A stretch of DNA of 64,000 nucleotides from positions 121,149-185,148 of the forward strand of contig NZ_JANFQP010000003.1 of assembly GCF_024436175.1 (NCBI RefSeq), read 5' to 3'. The notes beneath the pieces are model-generated. The model was not told the DNA's origin and searched no databases. It saw only the letters and a program-made list of their open reading frames with translations. A program made the position numbers and the translations under genes. The DNA comes from Kaistella montana (GTDB taxonomy: Bacteria > Bacteroidota > Bacteroidia > Flavobacteriales > Weeksellaceae). Shown piece by piece: positions 54,548 through 63,922 of this stretch; positions within the stretch are counted from its first letter, which is position 1, and every line of letters starts with the position of its first letter.

Positions 54548-56068
54548 TTAAGGCATTTTGAAACCTCTTGTGGTGATTCTTCCGTACTCATCAACATATT
54601 TCACTTGTACATTTCCTGAATAACCATTTAAAATTTTCTCAACATCTTTCTGAGAATTTACAGGTTTTCCGTTAACTTCGATGACGATGTAATTATCAAC
54701 CACTCCAATTTTAGCCATTTCGCTGCCTTCTATAACATTCTTAGCAACAACGCCACTGTTCAATCCGTAATCTGTTTTGAAACGCTCGCTTAACGGTTCA
54801 AACTCGGATCCGATTTTTTCGGTAACACTCAAATCGGCTTTGCTACGGAAAGAAGTTCCTCCTTTTTGGTCTTTAAGAGTCACATTTACGGTATTTAATT
54901 TTCCATTTCGCAAATAGGTTACAGCAACTTTATCACCTGGTCTTTTACTTCCCACAGCAAATGATAAATCATAATAGCTGGAAATTACTGTGTTATCAAC
55001 CTTCGTAATAATATCTCCATTTCTCAAACCTGCATCTTCTGCACCTCCATTTTCTGAAACTTCCATCAGATAAACTCCATCGCCAGATTTGATATTGGTT
55101 TTCTTTTGCTGGTTATATGCGGCAACTTGTCTCTGATCCGACAAATCTAAAGGAACTACTCCTAAAAATCCACGTTGTACCAAACCAAATTGTTTGATGT
55201 CTTCCACCACTTTTCTGGCAAGATTTGAAGGAACCGCAAAACCATAACCTTCATAATAACCAGTTTTCGATGAAATCGCTGAGTTGATCCCGATTAATTC
55301 ACCATTAGGATTTACCAAAGCTCCTCCGGAATTCCCAGGATTAATCGCCGCATCGGTTTGGATGAAACTTTCAATCGGTGTTCTGGATTGCTGACTTAGC
55401 AAATCAATACTTCTTCCCTTCGCAGAAACAATTCCCGCGGTTACGGTAGAATTCAATCCCATTGGATTTCCAACTGCCAAAACCCATTGTCCAACTTCTA
55501 CATTATCAGAATTGCCAAAATTTAAATAAGGAAGTCCTTTTTCTTCGATTTTCAAAAGTGCGATGTCGGTTGTTGGGTCAGTTCCAATAAGATTCGCAAC
55601 ATATGATTTTTTGTTAGAAAGTACCACTTCAAGTTTACTCGCACCTGCCACTACGTGGTTGTTTGAAATAATATAGCCATCCGGAGAAATAATCACACCA
55701 GATCCCATTCCTGTAGGCATATCTTTGGGCTGTTGTTGTTGCTGTTGTTTTTGGCTATTCCCAAACGGATTACCAAAGAAAAGATCGAACATATCCTGCT
55801 CGCTTCTGGCAGAAGTTCTGTTGGAATAATTTTTTATACTTACAACTGCCGGAACAGTCATTTTCGAGGCTTTCACAAAATCATCTCCCACACCTGCCAT
55901 ATTGAATGAAGCATATTTGGCATCATTATTCTTCGGTGCGAAATATGAAAATTCTGAATCGGAATTATTATCATTAAAATAATGAATCGCTCCAAAGGTT
56001 GTAGCCCCGGAAACCACGCCTACAAAAGCGTAAGGAATAAGTTTTTTTAAGGTATTCTTCATGTCCAT
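54548..56068 (-). CDS. HtrA/DegP-type periplasmic serine protease
   Basis: Envelope quality-control protease (506 aa). An N-terminal membrane anchor or signal is at about 10-30. The trypsin-like domain has His138 (SNNHVVAGAS), Asp168 (TDIALLKIE) and Ser247 (NPGNSGGALV). Two PDZ domains follow (about 300-390 and 420-500). Between anchor and protease lies a six-Gln run (residues 108-113). A -7 box TAAATTTG is at 56100-56107. Either of two N-terminal Met codons could be the start. Confidence 0.93.
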   Translation of the reverse strand: MDMKNTLKKLIPYAFVGVVSGATTFGAIHYFNDNNSDSEFSYFAPKNNDAKYASFNMAGVGDDFVKASKMTVPAVVSIKNYSNRTSARSEQDMFDLFFGNPFGNSQKQQQQQQPKDMPTGMGSGVIISPDGYIISNNHVVAGASKLEVVLSNKKSYVANLIGTDPTTDIALLKIEEKGLPYLNFGNSDNVEVGQWVLAVGNPMGLNSTVTAGIVSAKGRSIDLLSQQSRTPIESFIQTDAAINPGNSGGALVNPNGELIGINSAISSKTGYYEGYGFAVPSNLARKVVEDIKQFGLVQRGFLGVVPLDLSDQRQVAAYNQQKKTNIKSGDGVYLMEVSENGGAEDAGLRNGDIITKVDNTVISSYYDLSFAVGSKRPGDKVAVTYLRNGKLNTVNVTLKDQKGGTSFRSKADLSVTEKIGSEFEPLSERFKTDYGLNSGVVAKNVIEGSEMAKIGVVDNYIVIEVNGKPVNSQKDVEKILNGYSGNVQVKYVDEYGRITTRGFKMP

Positions 56069-56099
56069 AATCTATTAACTAAATTTATTTTTAGTACTT

Positions 56100-56107
56100 C
56101 AAATTTA
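56100..56107 (-). promoter_or_regulatory. Promoter -7 element of the htrA/degP gene
   Basis: TAAATTTG on the minus strand matches TAnnTTTG, about 31 nt before the ATG. No -33 match is seen. The remaining 56108-56366 region is AT-rich and holds only the next gene's -7 box (TAAATTTG, 56341-56348, plus strand). Confidence 0.55.
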
Positions 56108-56366
56108 ATGCTAAATGAGTATTATTTAAAAATACTTCGTTTCAACTTTAACTAAAAATTAACAAGAATTATAAAATTTTAATGATATCGTCCTATTTAA
56201 GGAGAAAATTAAGCAAATTTATACCTATCAATTGATAAAAATCTTTAAACGATTTATTGTCATAAAACTGGTAAAAACGGCTGTTAAAGCGATACCAAAC
56301 TCAAATTACTGAAAAATTTCTTCACCTCATTTGCTTTGTTTAAATTTGTTACCATCACTATTTTTT

Positions 56367-57281
56367 ATGAAACTTAATATTACCAACGAAACCTCTAAAC
56401 TAAAATCAGTTGTACTCGGCTTGCCCAATTCTATGGGTCCCCCCCATTCTTTAGAAGACAGTTTTGATGCAAAATCCTATCATTCCTTGCAAAATGGAAT
56501 TTATCCTCAGGAAAAAGACATCATCCACGAGATGACCGCCTTTGAAAAAATCCTAAGAAAACACGATGTAGAAGTTTACCGACCACATCTTATCGAAGAT
56601 TACAACCAAGTTTTTGCCCGCGATGTTGCTTTCGTGATTGATGATAAAATGATTATTTCAAACATTATTCAAGATCGATATGACGAGCAAGATGCTTACC
56701 GAAAAATTTTTGCCAGAGTGGGCTGGAAAAAAATCATCAATTTGCCAGACAGCGCTCATATCGAAGGTGGCGATGTGATTGTATGGAATGATTTCCTCTT
56801 CATCGGAACTTGTTTTTCCGAAGATTACCGCAATTTCAAAACCGCACGAACCAACGAATATGCGATTGAAATTCTGAAAGAATATTTTCCCAAGAAAAGA
56901 ATTATCGACCTGGAACTGAAGAAAAACGACACCAATCCTTTCGAAGGGATTTTACATCTGGATTGTACTTTTAATCCGGTTGGGGAAGACAAATGCATCA
57001 TTTACAAAGACGGATTTGTGGACGAAAGCGATTACCGACTTCTGATCGATATTTTCGGGGAAGAAAATTGTTTCCATGTAACACAGCAAGAAATGTTTGA
57101 GATGAATCCCAATATTTTCTCGATTTCGCCGGAAATTGTGGTTTCTGACGAACGTTTTTCACGGCTTAACAATCATCTTCGTAATGAATGGGGAATGACG
57201 GTTGAAGTAATTCCTTATCATGAAATTTCAAAAATGGGAGGATTATTGAGATGTTCCACATTGCCATTGGTAAGAGAATAA
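56367..57281 (+). CDS. Arginine deiminase superfamily hydrolase
   Basis: Pentein-fold guanidine-modifying enzyme (304 aa from the ATG at 56367; an upstream TTG frame start is rejected). The catalytic set is complete: QVFARDVAFVIDD, HIEGGDVI, HLDCTFNP (His-x-Asp) and Cys296 in GLLRCSTLPL. It resembles dimethylargininase / arginine-deiminase-like proteins, and the substrate cannot be fixed. It is 39 nt upstream of a second pentein gene. Confidence 0.82.
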   Translation: MKLNITNETSKLKSVVLGLPNSMGPPHSLEDSFDAKSYHSLQNGIYPQEKDIIHEMTAFEKILRKHDVEVYRPHLIEDYNQVFARDVAFVIDDKMIISNIIQDRYDEQDAYRKIFARVGWKKIINLPDSAHIEGGDVIVWNDFLFIGTCFSEDYRNFKTARTNEYAIEILKEYFPKKRIIDLELKKNDTNPFEGILHLDCTFNPVGEDKCIIYKDGFVDESDYRLLIDIFGEENCFHVTQQEMFEMNPNIFSISPEIVVSDERFSRLNNHLRNEWGMTVEVIPYHEISKMGGLLRCSTLPLVRE

Positions 57282-57320
57282 CCATCTTTTTTGATTTATT
57301 TAATTATTCAAAATTTAAAA

Positions 57321-58250
57321 ATGCAAACAACAAACACCGTTCTCATGATTGAGCCAGTTGCATTCGGATACAATGCCCAAACTGCGGAAAACAACTATTT
57401 CCAAGTGGAGCAAAAAGGCGCCGATACGCAAACTAAAGCACTCGTTGAGTTTAATAATTTTGTAGAAAAACTTCGAAATAAAGGCATCAATGTGATCACC
57501 GTGAAAGATACTTTGGAGCCACACACACCAGATTCCATTTTCCCGAACAACTGGGTGAGCTTCCACAAAGATGGAAAAGTGGTTTTATATCCGATGTTCG
57601 CACCAAACCGACGAGCGGAACGTCGAATGGATATTTTGGAAATCATTAAAAATAATGGTTTTGAAATTACGGAAATCGATGATTTTACCGCTTCTGAAAA
57701 TGAAAATAAATTTTTGGAAGGAACAGGTAGTATGATTTTCGATCACGATAATAAAATTGCTTACGGTTCGGTTTCGCTTCGTTTGGACGAGGAACTTTTC
57801 AAAAAATTCTGCACCAAATATGGTTTTGAACCTATAGTTTTTCATTCCTATCAAAATGCAGGCGATCAAAGATTACCGATTTATCACACCAACGTGATGA
57901 TGTGCGTTGCGGATCAGTTTGTTGTAATTTGCCTAGATTGCATCGATGATGAGTTGGAACGCGAAAAAGTGCAGGAAGTCATCAAATCTAGCGGAAAAGA
58001 AGTCATCGAAATTTCTGAAGATCAACTGCAACAATTTGCCGGAAATATGCTTCAGGTGCAGAATTCCGAAGGAAAGAAATTCTTAGTAATGAGTCAAACG
58101 GCTTATCAATCTTTGAAAGCGGAACAGATAAAATCTATCGAAAAATATTGCGAAATCATTTATTCAGACCTTAATACCATCGAAGTAAACGGTGGCGGAA
58201 GCGCAAGATGCATGTTGGCGGAAGTTTTTTTGCCGAAGTCTTCTTCCTAA
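57321..58250 (+). CDS. CtlX-like arginine-deiminase-related hydrolase
   Basis: Second pentein enzyme (309 aa from the ATG at 57321; a TTG 30 nt upstream is rejected). Motifs are EPHTPDSIFPNNWVSFH, FLEGTGSMIFD, YHTNVMMCV and Cys297 in GGGSARCMLAEV. It resembles the citrulline-utilisation hydrolase CtlX and related amidinotransferase-like proteins. It follows the first pentein gene and probably acts in the same guanidino-compound pathway. Confidence 0.8.
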   Translation: MQTTNTVLMIEPVAFGYNAQTAENNYFQVEQKGADTQTKALVEFNNFVEKLRNKGINVITVKDTLEPHTPDSIFPNNWVSFHKDGKVVLYPMFAPNRRAERRMDILEIIKNNGFEITEIDDFTASENENKFLEGTGSMIFDHDNKIAYGSVSLRLDEELFKKFCTKYGFEPIVFHSYQNAGDQRLPIYHTNVMMCVADQFVVICLDCIDDELEREKVQEVIKSSGKEVIEISEDQLQQFAGNMLQVQNSEGKKFLVMSQTAYQSLKAEQIKSIEKYCEIIYSDLNTIEVNGGGSARCMLAEVFLPKSSS

Positions 58251-58302
58251 ATGCTTCTAAAATAATAAATGAATTTGCATAAATTCAGATTAAATTAAAA
58301 CA

Positions 58303-58332
58303 AAAAATCACCGAAAATTATCGGTGATTTTT
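58303..58332. terminator. Bidirectional terminator between the CtlX-like gene and the barrel receptor
   Basis: Eleven-bp stem AAAATCACCGA / TCGGTGATTTT with A/T runs on both sides. Confidence 0.85.
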
Positions 58333-58363
58333 AGTTAAATGAAAAAAATAAATTATTTGAAAA

Positions 58364-60559
58364 TTATCCGCCGGTTCTTTTTCGGATTTCGTCGTTTGCA
58401 TTTTGAGATTTTCTGATTTTTTGCAATTTTTGGTTTCCGAAATTATAGGTTATTGTGAAATTCACCTGTGTGTTGTATTGGTTTTGCTTCACAATGTTGT
58501 AATATCCATTGTCTTGTCGGCTGTCTATATCTACTTTATTCTGTCCTAAAATATCGCTGGCTTCTACGAGAAACGTCCAGTCATTCCAGATTTTTTTCAA
58601 GGAAAGATCTAAACTTTGTAAAGAACCCAATTTCCCAAACTCGATTTCTTGTGACGTTAAATAAAAATAATTAACTCCGAGATACCAATCTTTTTTGGAA
58701 GAAAGCCGAATATCATTATTGAATTGCAATGAACCAAAAGTCGTTTTTTTATCCAAAACAAACGCTGGGAAAACATCTCCGGTAATCGGATCAGTGTCAA
58801 CAATTCCATTGAAAATATTATGATTCAAGGTTGCGGTATAATTGGCATTCCAAATTCCTTTGAAAAACATTTTTTGCATTCCAACGGTAAGACCAAACTC
58901 CTGTTTGTCCCCATAATTGGTTCGGATATATCGCAATTCCGTAACGCCATCAATTTTTCTTTGTAAAGGAATCTGTTCAGTAACATCGGTAATATAACTA
59001 TGATTCAGCACCACGAAATAGGAATTTTTCAACATATAGTTCAACTCTTGGTTGTAGTAAGTTGAAGCTTTCATGAAAGGATTATTCTGAACATAATTAT
59101 TTTCTGTAAGATACATTCTACTCGGATTCAATTGCCAGAAAGAAGGTCTTCTTACACGGCTGGAAAAGGCATAAGAAAGATTATTGTCTTTATTAATGAT
59201 ATAATTTGCTGAAAGATATGGCAAGAAACTATTGTAATTTCGATCAAAATCTTGCTCTTTTCCAAGCACTTCGCCGTTGCTTTTCGTCATTTCAAGACGG
59301 GAACCTATTTTCCCAGAAAATTTTTCGCCAAAACTTTTTTCTAAGGTCACATAAAAACCTGTGATATTTTCATTATACACAAAATGGTTAGATTGTTCCG
59401 CATCGATTCCGGTTGGTGGAATGATGCTTTCCAAAGTAACATCATTATCCGTTTTCGTCTTATTAAAACTTCCTCCGAAGGAAAGTGTGGTTTCTTTCTT
59501 CAATTTCTGAATATAATCCGCCATAAAACCATAATTATTAATGATTTGTGGTATTTTCTGCTGAAATTTTCGGGAAATAATTTGAGAATCTACATTGGTC
59601 GTCACGTTGACGTTTTCCTGATTTCTTTGATAAGTGAGATAAGCAGAATTTAGTACTAATTTACTGCCCAGATCATCGGTTTTCCATTCATAATTTAAGT
59701 TGAAAGAATGATTTTTCGTGCGTGAATCTTCAACATTATTGGTGGTAGTTCTATTAATTGTATTTTCTGTAAGATTTTTTCCTTCATTGTATAATTCTGA
59801 AACAGAATCTAAACTCCAATTAAACCGATTATTATAAGAAAAACCTAAATTTTGCTTGGCTGAAATTTCATAATCTAAGTTAAGATAACCGCCAAGATTC
59901 AGATTAGGATCGGTAATCGTTCCTTCAGAAGTTTGCGCAAAGGTGTTATCTCCGTTTCCTAATTGATAATATTGTCTTTGAGTCCAGCTTCCAAAATTCA
60001 AATTTCCGCTTCCGCCCAATTTTCCTTTTCTAAAATTCACAGAAATTCCTGAAGAAGGATTGTTGTAATATCCTTGATTATTTTCCATTTTTAAAGTTCC
60101 GTTCACGCCATCATTCATTTTCTTCTTCATGATGATGTTGATGATTCCATCGTTACTTTCCACCTGAAATTCGCTGGAAGGAACGGTGATCACTTCAATT
60201 TTCGAAATATCTTCAGACGGTGTAGATTTCAACATAGCAATAATCGCTTCCGCATCCATATTGCTTTTTTTTCCGTTGATGAAAATTGTTGCGCTATTTT
60301 TTCCTAAAATTTTCAAGGTTTTGTCGTCGGTCGAAGAAACCATTGGCGTGTCTTTCAAAAGATCAAACGAGTTGGTACCTTTTGCAATTGGCGAATTGGC
60401 AACATCAAAAATCAATCGATCCGATTTTTTTTGAAACACTTTTTTGGTCATCACAACTTCCTTGATATTCTCGGTTTTTACGGAATCTTTTTTCGGGGCT
60501 TTCTGTGCAAAAGCGACTATTCCGGATAGGAACGACAGGGTGATTAATAGTTTTTTCAT
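58364..60559 (-). CDS. Outer-membrane beta-barrel protein of the TonB-receptor type
   Basis: Protein of 731 aa. Signal peptide about 1-18 (SGIVAFAQ). A plug-like domain (about 30-155; DRLIFDVANSPIAKGTNSFDLLKDTP, SATIFINGKKS, IEVITVPSSEFQVESNDGI) leads to a large barrel with many aromatic-rich strands. The carboxypeptidase-like N-terminal domain common in Bacteroidota receptors is missing. Transported substrate unknown. The transcript starts about 125 nt upstream and its leader carries repeats and a possible attenuator. Confidence 0.8.
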   Translation of the reverse strand: MKKLLITLSFLSGIVAFAQKAPKKDSVKTENIKEVVMTKKVFQKKSDRLIFDVANSPIAKGTNSFDLLKDTPMVSSTDDKTLKILGKNSATIFINGKKSNMDAEAIIAMLKSTPSEDISKIEVITVPSSEFQVESNDGIINIIMKKKMNDGVNGTLKMENNQGYYNNPSSGISVNFRKGKLGGSGNLNFGSWTQRQYYQLGNGDNTFAQTSEGTITDPNLNLGGYLNLDYEISAKQNLGFSYNNRFNWSLDSVSELYNEGKNLTENTINRTTTNNVEDSRTKNHSFNLNYEWKTDDLGSKLVLNSAYLTYQRNQENVNVTTNVDSQIISRKFQQKIPQIINNYGFMADYIQKLKKETTLSFGGSFNKTKTDNDVTLESIIPPTGIDAEQSNHFVYNENITGFYVTLEKSFGEKFSGKIGSRLEMTKSNGEVLGKEQDFDRNYNSFLPYLSANYIINKDNNLSYAFSSRVRRPSFWQLNPSRMYLTENNYVQNNPFMKASTYYNQELNYMLKNSYFVVLNHSYITDVTEQIPLQRKIDGVTELRYIRTNYGDKQEFGLTVGMQKMFFKGIWNANYTATLNHNIFNGIVDTDPITGDVFPAFVLDKKTTFGSLQFNNDIRLSSKKDWYLGVNYFYLTSQEIEFGKLGSLQSLDLSLKKIWNDWTFLVEASDILGQNKVDIDSRQDNGYYNIVKQNQYNTQVNFTITYNFGNQKLQKIRKSQNANDEIRKRTGG

Positions 60560-60671
60560 GGGTTTTAGTTTTTTTAAAAAGAAAAAGAAGGAAGTTTTGG
60601 ATATTAGTTTTTTTGATGAATGAATGTTTCGGTTATTAGTTTGCTTCCTTCTTTTCTTCGGTTATTAGTTT
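60560..60671 (-). repeat. Repeat-rich leader of the barrel receptor gene
   Basis: On the minus strand AAACTAATAACCGAA occurs exactly twice (60657-60671 and 60628-60642, 29-nt step), with two decayed copies at 60599-60610 and directly at the start codon (60560-60571). A 12-bp inverted repeat, AAAAGAAGGAAG / CTTCCTTCTTTT (60644-60655 and 60583-60594), would form a hairpin followed by a T-rich run on the minus strand, like an attenuator. This accounts for most of the 344-nt gap. Confidence 0.6.
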
Positions 60672-60691
60672 TCTTTAGTAGTATAACATTA

Positions 60692-60723
60692 CAAAGATAT
60701 ATCATTTATTTAGTATTATGCAA
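60692..60723 (-). promoter_or_regulatory. Promoter of the barrel receptor gene
   Basis: On the minus strand TTG (60721-60723), 21 nt, TATCTTTG (60692-60699). Predicted start near 60686. Confidence 0.75.
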
Positions 60724-60850
60724 TACAAAGTAGTAAATAAGCAAAATTCATTTTATTAACTACTTGATTATCAATGACAATAATTTCAAGTATTATTTAT
60801 TACTCATTTAATTAGACAACTAAATTGTATTATTCGTTACATTCAAACAT

Positions 60851-60876
60851 AAAAAAAGAGCAAAATAATTGCTCTT
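60851..60876 (-). terminator. Terminator of the nadD unit
   Basis: Stem AAGAGCAA / TTGCTCTT with a T-tract on the minus strand, 28 nt after the DUF3817 gene. Confidence 0.8.
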
Positions 60877-60903
60877 AAAAAACTTTTTAAATGTTAAATG
60901 AAA

Positions 60904-61242
60904 TTATTCCCGATTAAATTGAGCCAATTTTTTATCAACCCAAATCGTCGCAAACGGAAAAAATGCGGAAACCAATGCAAATACACTGTCTTCATCGTCC
61001 CACTGATAAATTTTCCTCATTGGTAAAATCATTAAAAGGTAGATTGTGAAAAATAATCCGTGGAGATTTCCGATAATAATGATATAAATCGTTGGTAAAA
61101 GTCCTTCCCGATCGTAGCGAATCCAGATCATCGCGGTGAATAGAAAAAACCAAGAAACAGCTTCTGCCAAACATATTTGCTTAAACCATTTAACGAGTTT
61201 TTCTTCCGAATAACGTGAGAAATATTTTTCAATAATATTCAT
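60904..61242 (-). CDS. DUF3817-family membrane protein
   Basis: Protein of 112 aa with three hydrophobic helices (about 25-42, 50-72, 85-100). FKQICLAEAVSWFFLFTAM and GNLHGLFFTIYLLM fit the DUF3817 family, which has no known function. It follows nadD by 18 nt and is likely cotranscribed with it. Confidence 0.8.
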   Translation of the reverse strand: MNIIEKYFSRYSEEKLVKWFKQICLAEAVSWFFLFTAMIWIRYDREGLLPTIYIIIIGNLHGLFFTIYLLMILPMRKIYQWDDEDSVFALVSAFFPFATIWVDKKLAQFNRE

Positions 61243-61260
61243 TCCTAATTGTTTCTATTT

Positions 61261-61845
61261 TTATTTATAAAAATTACTTCCATCAATATAATTGAAAACT
61301 TCCGGCGGCAACATTGGTCTTACATTTTTTCCTTTTTGAATCATATTTCTTATTTCAGTTGCTGAAAGTTCTATGATCGGCGCATTAATCATGGAAATAT
61401 TTTCATGTTTTAAATATTCGTGCACTTGTTTTTCACCTTCAAAAAGTCTTGGATACACAATGATTTGATGATTTTCAATCAATTTATCCGAATTTTTCCA
61501 TTTTGAAAGACTTTTCAAATTGTCTTCGCCCATGATCAATGCAAACGAATAATTTGGATATTTTTCATGAAGATAAGTCAGTGTATCAATCGTATAACTG
61601 GGTTTTGGCAAGGAAAATTCAACATTTGAAGCCCGCATTTTAGGATAATTTTTCACTGCAAGTTGCACCATATCCAATCGATTGTGGTCATTGAGCAATG
61701 TTTTCTTGTCTTTAAAAGGATTTTGCGGACTCACTACAAACCACAGTTCTTCCATATCCGAGTTTTCCAAGATATAATTTGCTAAAATTAAATGACCGAT
61801 ATGAATGGGATTAAAACTCCCAAAAAACAAACCTACTTTCTTCAT
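61261..61845 (-). CDS. nadD: Nicotinate-nucleotide adenylyltransferase
   Basis: Converts nicotinate mononucleotide to deamido-NAD with ATP (194 aa), downstream of PncB. Nucleotidyltransferase motifs are GSFNPIHIGH (9-18; HIGH 15-18) and ELSATEIRNMIQKG. First gene of a two-gene unit. Convergent with nothing; the 115 nt to the next gene start hold no called feature. Confidence 0.95.
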   Translation of the reverse strand: MKKVGLFFGSFNPIHIGHLILANYILENSDMEELWFVVSPQNPFKDKKTLLNDHNRLDMVQLAVKNYPKMRASNVEFSLPKPSYTIDTLTYLHEKYPNYSFALIMGEDNLKSLSKWKNSDKLIENHQIIVYPRLFEGEKQVHEYLKHENISMINAPIIELSATEIRNMIQKGKNVRPMLPPEVFNYIDGSNFYK

Positions 61846-61960
61846 AAATTGTGTGGAAAAATGAGAAATTTTCTAATGGATAAAGGTAAAGAAATAATTT
61901 CTTAAGCCAAAGAAAACTAATATTCATCGTACTGATTTCAAGTTTAAATGTTGAAAAAAA

Positions 61961-63622
61961 ATGTCTTTATATATAATAATCTTCCGTAAATTGAGTTCCA
62001 AATGTGAAACGTTTCAATTGCAAAAAATTTCCTTCATAATTTTCCTGTTCTGCTGTGTTTTTCTCAAAGCGCAACAACATGAATTTTGGCTGATTGATAT
62101 ACAAACAGAGAAAAGAACTCTAGTAAAAGATTCAATTGAAGCTACAAAATTTCTGGATTCGCTTTCTCAAAATTATTATTATTTAACCGAACTCAAAAAC
62201 GTTAAAAAAGAAGGAAACAAAACGGAAATATATTTCAATAAAGGAAAAAATTTCAATGAAGCTTTGGTGAAAATAGACGACGAAATTGCTAAAAACACCA
62301 AACTTGAAAAACATTTTTTCACCAAAAATCTCGATTCTTTAAAAAAAATCATCAACGAAAATTATCGAAATCAAGGTTTCACTTTCAATCGGGTAAAATC
62401 GAAATTCCTGAGAATGGAAAATGAAATTCCGGAAGTCGAAATCACCGTAAACAAAGGAAACCCAAGAATCATCGACGGTTTCATTGTAAAAGGATATGAA
62501 AAAGTACCGAAAAGATTCATTAAAAATATTGAGAAAGAATTTCAAGAGAAAAAATATGATGATCAAAATCTGTTGAAGATTAATCAATCATTGCAAAACC
62601 ATCCTTTTGTAATATTGGAAAAACCGCCGCAAACACTTTTCACAAAAGATTCCACACAAGTTTTCTTGTTTTTGCAAAAGAAAAAATCAAATACTTTTGA
62701 TGGAATTATTGGTTTCGGGAACGACAATTCGGAAAAATTTACATTTAACGGAAGTTTAAATGTGAATTTTAAAAATATGTTTAATGGTTTTGAAACGGTG
62801 AATATCTTTTGGCAAAGAAACCCGGATAAAGGACAGACTTTTGACCTGAAAACAGATATTCCTTATCTTTTTAAATCCAATATCGGTACCAACATCAACG
62901 TAAATATTTATCGACAAGATTCGACTTTTGCCAATGTGAAATTCCTTCCGAGTTTGTATCTTCATCTAAGCAACCGTCAAAAATTAGGGCTTCGTGGAAC
63001 TTTCGTAACATCAGTGGTGATGGATTCTTTATATGTTCAGGCAAAAGATTTCAGTAAAAAGGGAATTGGAGTTTGGTATGATTTCACAGAACCTTCGGAG
63101 GTGGAATTGTTTCTTTATAAAACAAGAATTCGTGCTGAAGCAGATTATTTTTTTACTAATTATTCTAAAGAAAACAGCAACAAAAGCCAAAATAATTTGT
63201 ATTTTTTGGGAGAAAGAAATTTCTATATTTCGGGGAATAATTATCTTAATTTAAAAGCAGAAACAGCATTAATTAATTCGAAAAACGATTTAGTAAACAA
63301 CGAATTGCTGCGATTTGGCGGTTGGAATTCCTTTAGAGGATTTAATGAGAATTCACTTTTGGCAGATTTTTATTATTACGGAAGTGCGGAATACCGATAT
63401 TTGGTCGGAAACCAAGCATTCTTTGATATTTTTGCTCAATATGGGCAGCTCAATAATAAGAATTTATCGTTAAAGCCAAAGCTCTATAGCTTCGGAATTG
63501 GCTTCAATTTCTTTCTTCCTATCGGCTTAATGACTTTTCAAATCTCTAATGGTAATGAATTTGGAAACCCAGTGAAATTCAGCGATACCAAGATTCATTG
63601 GGGAATATTGAGTAGATTTTAA
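61961..63622 (+). CDS. Omp85/BamA-family outer-membrane protein
   Basis: Protein of 553 aa. The export signal is the hydrophobic ISFIIFLFCCVFLKAQ. If translation starts at the in-frame TTG at 62018, the signal is at the very N-terminus; the ATG at 61961 would add 19 residues. Two or three POTRA-like segments (about 90-230; EITVNKGNPRIIDGFIVKGYEKVPK) lead to a C-terminal barrel with the Omp85 signature RGFNENS. It is smaller than BamA (about 800 aa), so a TamA-like or lineage-specific role is likely. Convergent with the rRNA operon. Confidence 0.82.
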   Translation: MSLYIIIFRKLSSKCETFQLQKISFIIFLFCCVFLKAQQHEFWLIDIQTEKRTLVKDSIEATKFLDSLSQNYYYLTELKNVKKEGNKTEIYFNKGKNFNEALVKIDDEIAKNTKLEKHFFTKNLDSLKKIINENYRNQGFTFNRVKSKFLRMENEIPEVEITVNKGNPRIIDGFIVKGYEKVPKRFIKNIEKEFQEKKYDDQNLLKINQSLQNHPFVILEKPPQTLFTKDSTQVFLFLQKKKSNTFDGIIGFGNDNSEKFTFNGSLNVNFKNMFNGFETVNIFWQRNPDKGQTFDLKTDIPYLFKSNIGTNINVNIYRQDSTFANVKFLPSLYLHLSNRQKLGLRGTFVTSVVMDSLYVQAKDFSKKGIGVWYDFTEPSEVELFLYKTRIRAEADYFFTNYSKENSNKSQNNLYFLGERNFYISGNNYLNLKAETALINSKNDLVNNELLRFGGWNSFRGFNENSLLADFYYYGSAEYRYLVGNQAFFDIFAQYGQLNNKNLSLKPKLYSFGIGFNFFLPIGLMTFQISNGNEFGNPVKFSDTKIHWGILSRF

Positions 63623-63769
63623 TGGATGTCTAAATTGAATTACTTCAAAAACCAAATACAAGTGGTTCAAATTCAGCAAATCTCTTCACTCATAAAGAGA
63701 AATAAAATACTATAACAACTAACCATATTTTCAAATAAACTTTCCATTTTTCATTGTATTAAAAACAGA

Positions 63770-63805
63770 AAAAAACTTTCCTCAATAAATTGAGGAAAGT
63801 TTTTT
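63770..63805. terminator. Bidirectional terminator after the Omp85 gene
   Basis: Sixteen-bp perfect stem, AAAAAACTTTCCTCAA / TTGAGGAAAGTTTTTT, loop TAAA. It lies 147 nt after the stop. It can stop transcription from the Omp85 side and back up the rRNA terminator on the other side. No gene is seen in 63623-63769. Confidence 0.88.
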
Positions 63806-63836
63806 GTTAAAAAAGGATTGGTCAATAATCTTTCTT

Positions 63837-63864
63837 TAAGTAAGTAAGTAAGTAAGTAAGTAAG
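63837..63864. repeat. Tetranucleotide tandem repeat (TAAG)7
   Basis: Seven exact copies of TAAG, in the spacer between the terminator at 63770-63805 and the rRNA terminator. It lies outside any gene. Confidence 0.95.
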
Positions 63865-63880
63865 GAGTATAGTATATAAC

Positions 63881-63914
63881 AAAAAAAGCTCATCAACATG
63901 GTTGATGAGCTTTT
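63881..63914 (-). terminator. Terminator of the rRNA operon
   Basis: Fourteen-bp perfect stem AAAAGCTCATCAAC / GTTGATGAGCTTTT with a 3-nt loop and a T-tract on the minus strand, 8 nt after the 5S 3' end. Confidence 0.9.
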
Positions 63915-63922
63915 AAAAAAAA

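Noticed and set aside
55738..55760. CAG/CAA-type triplet run in the htrA gene
   Set aside because: It encodes a short six-Gln linker in frame; too short to suggest a meaningful microsatellite.
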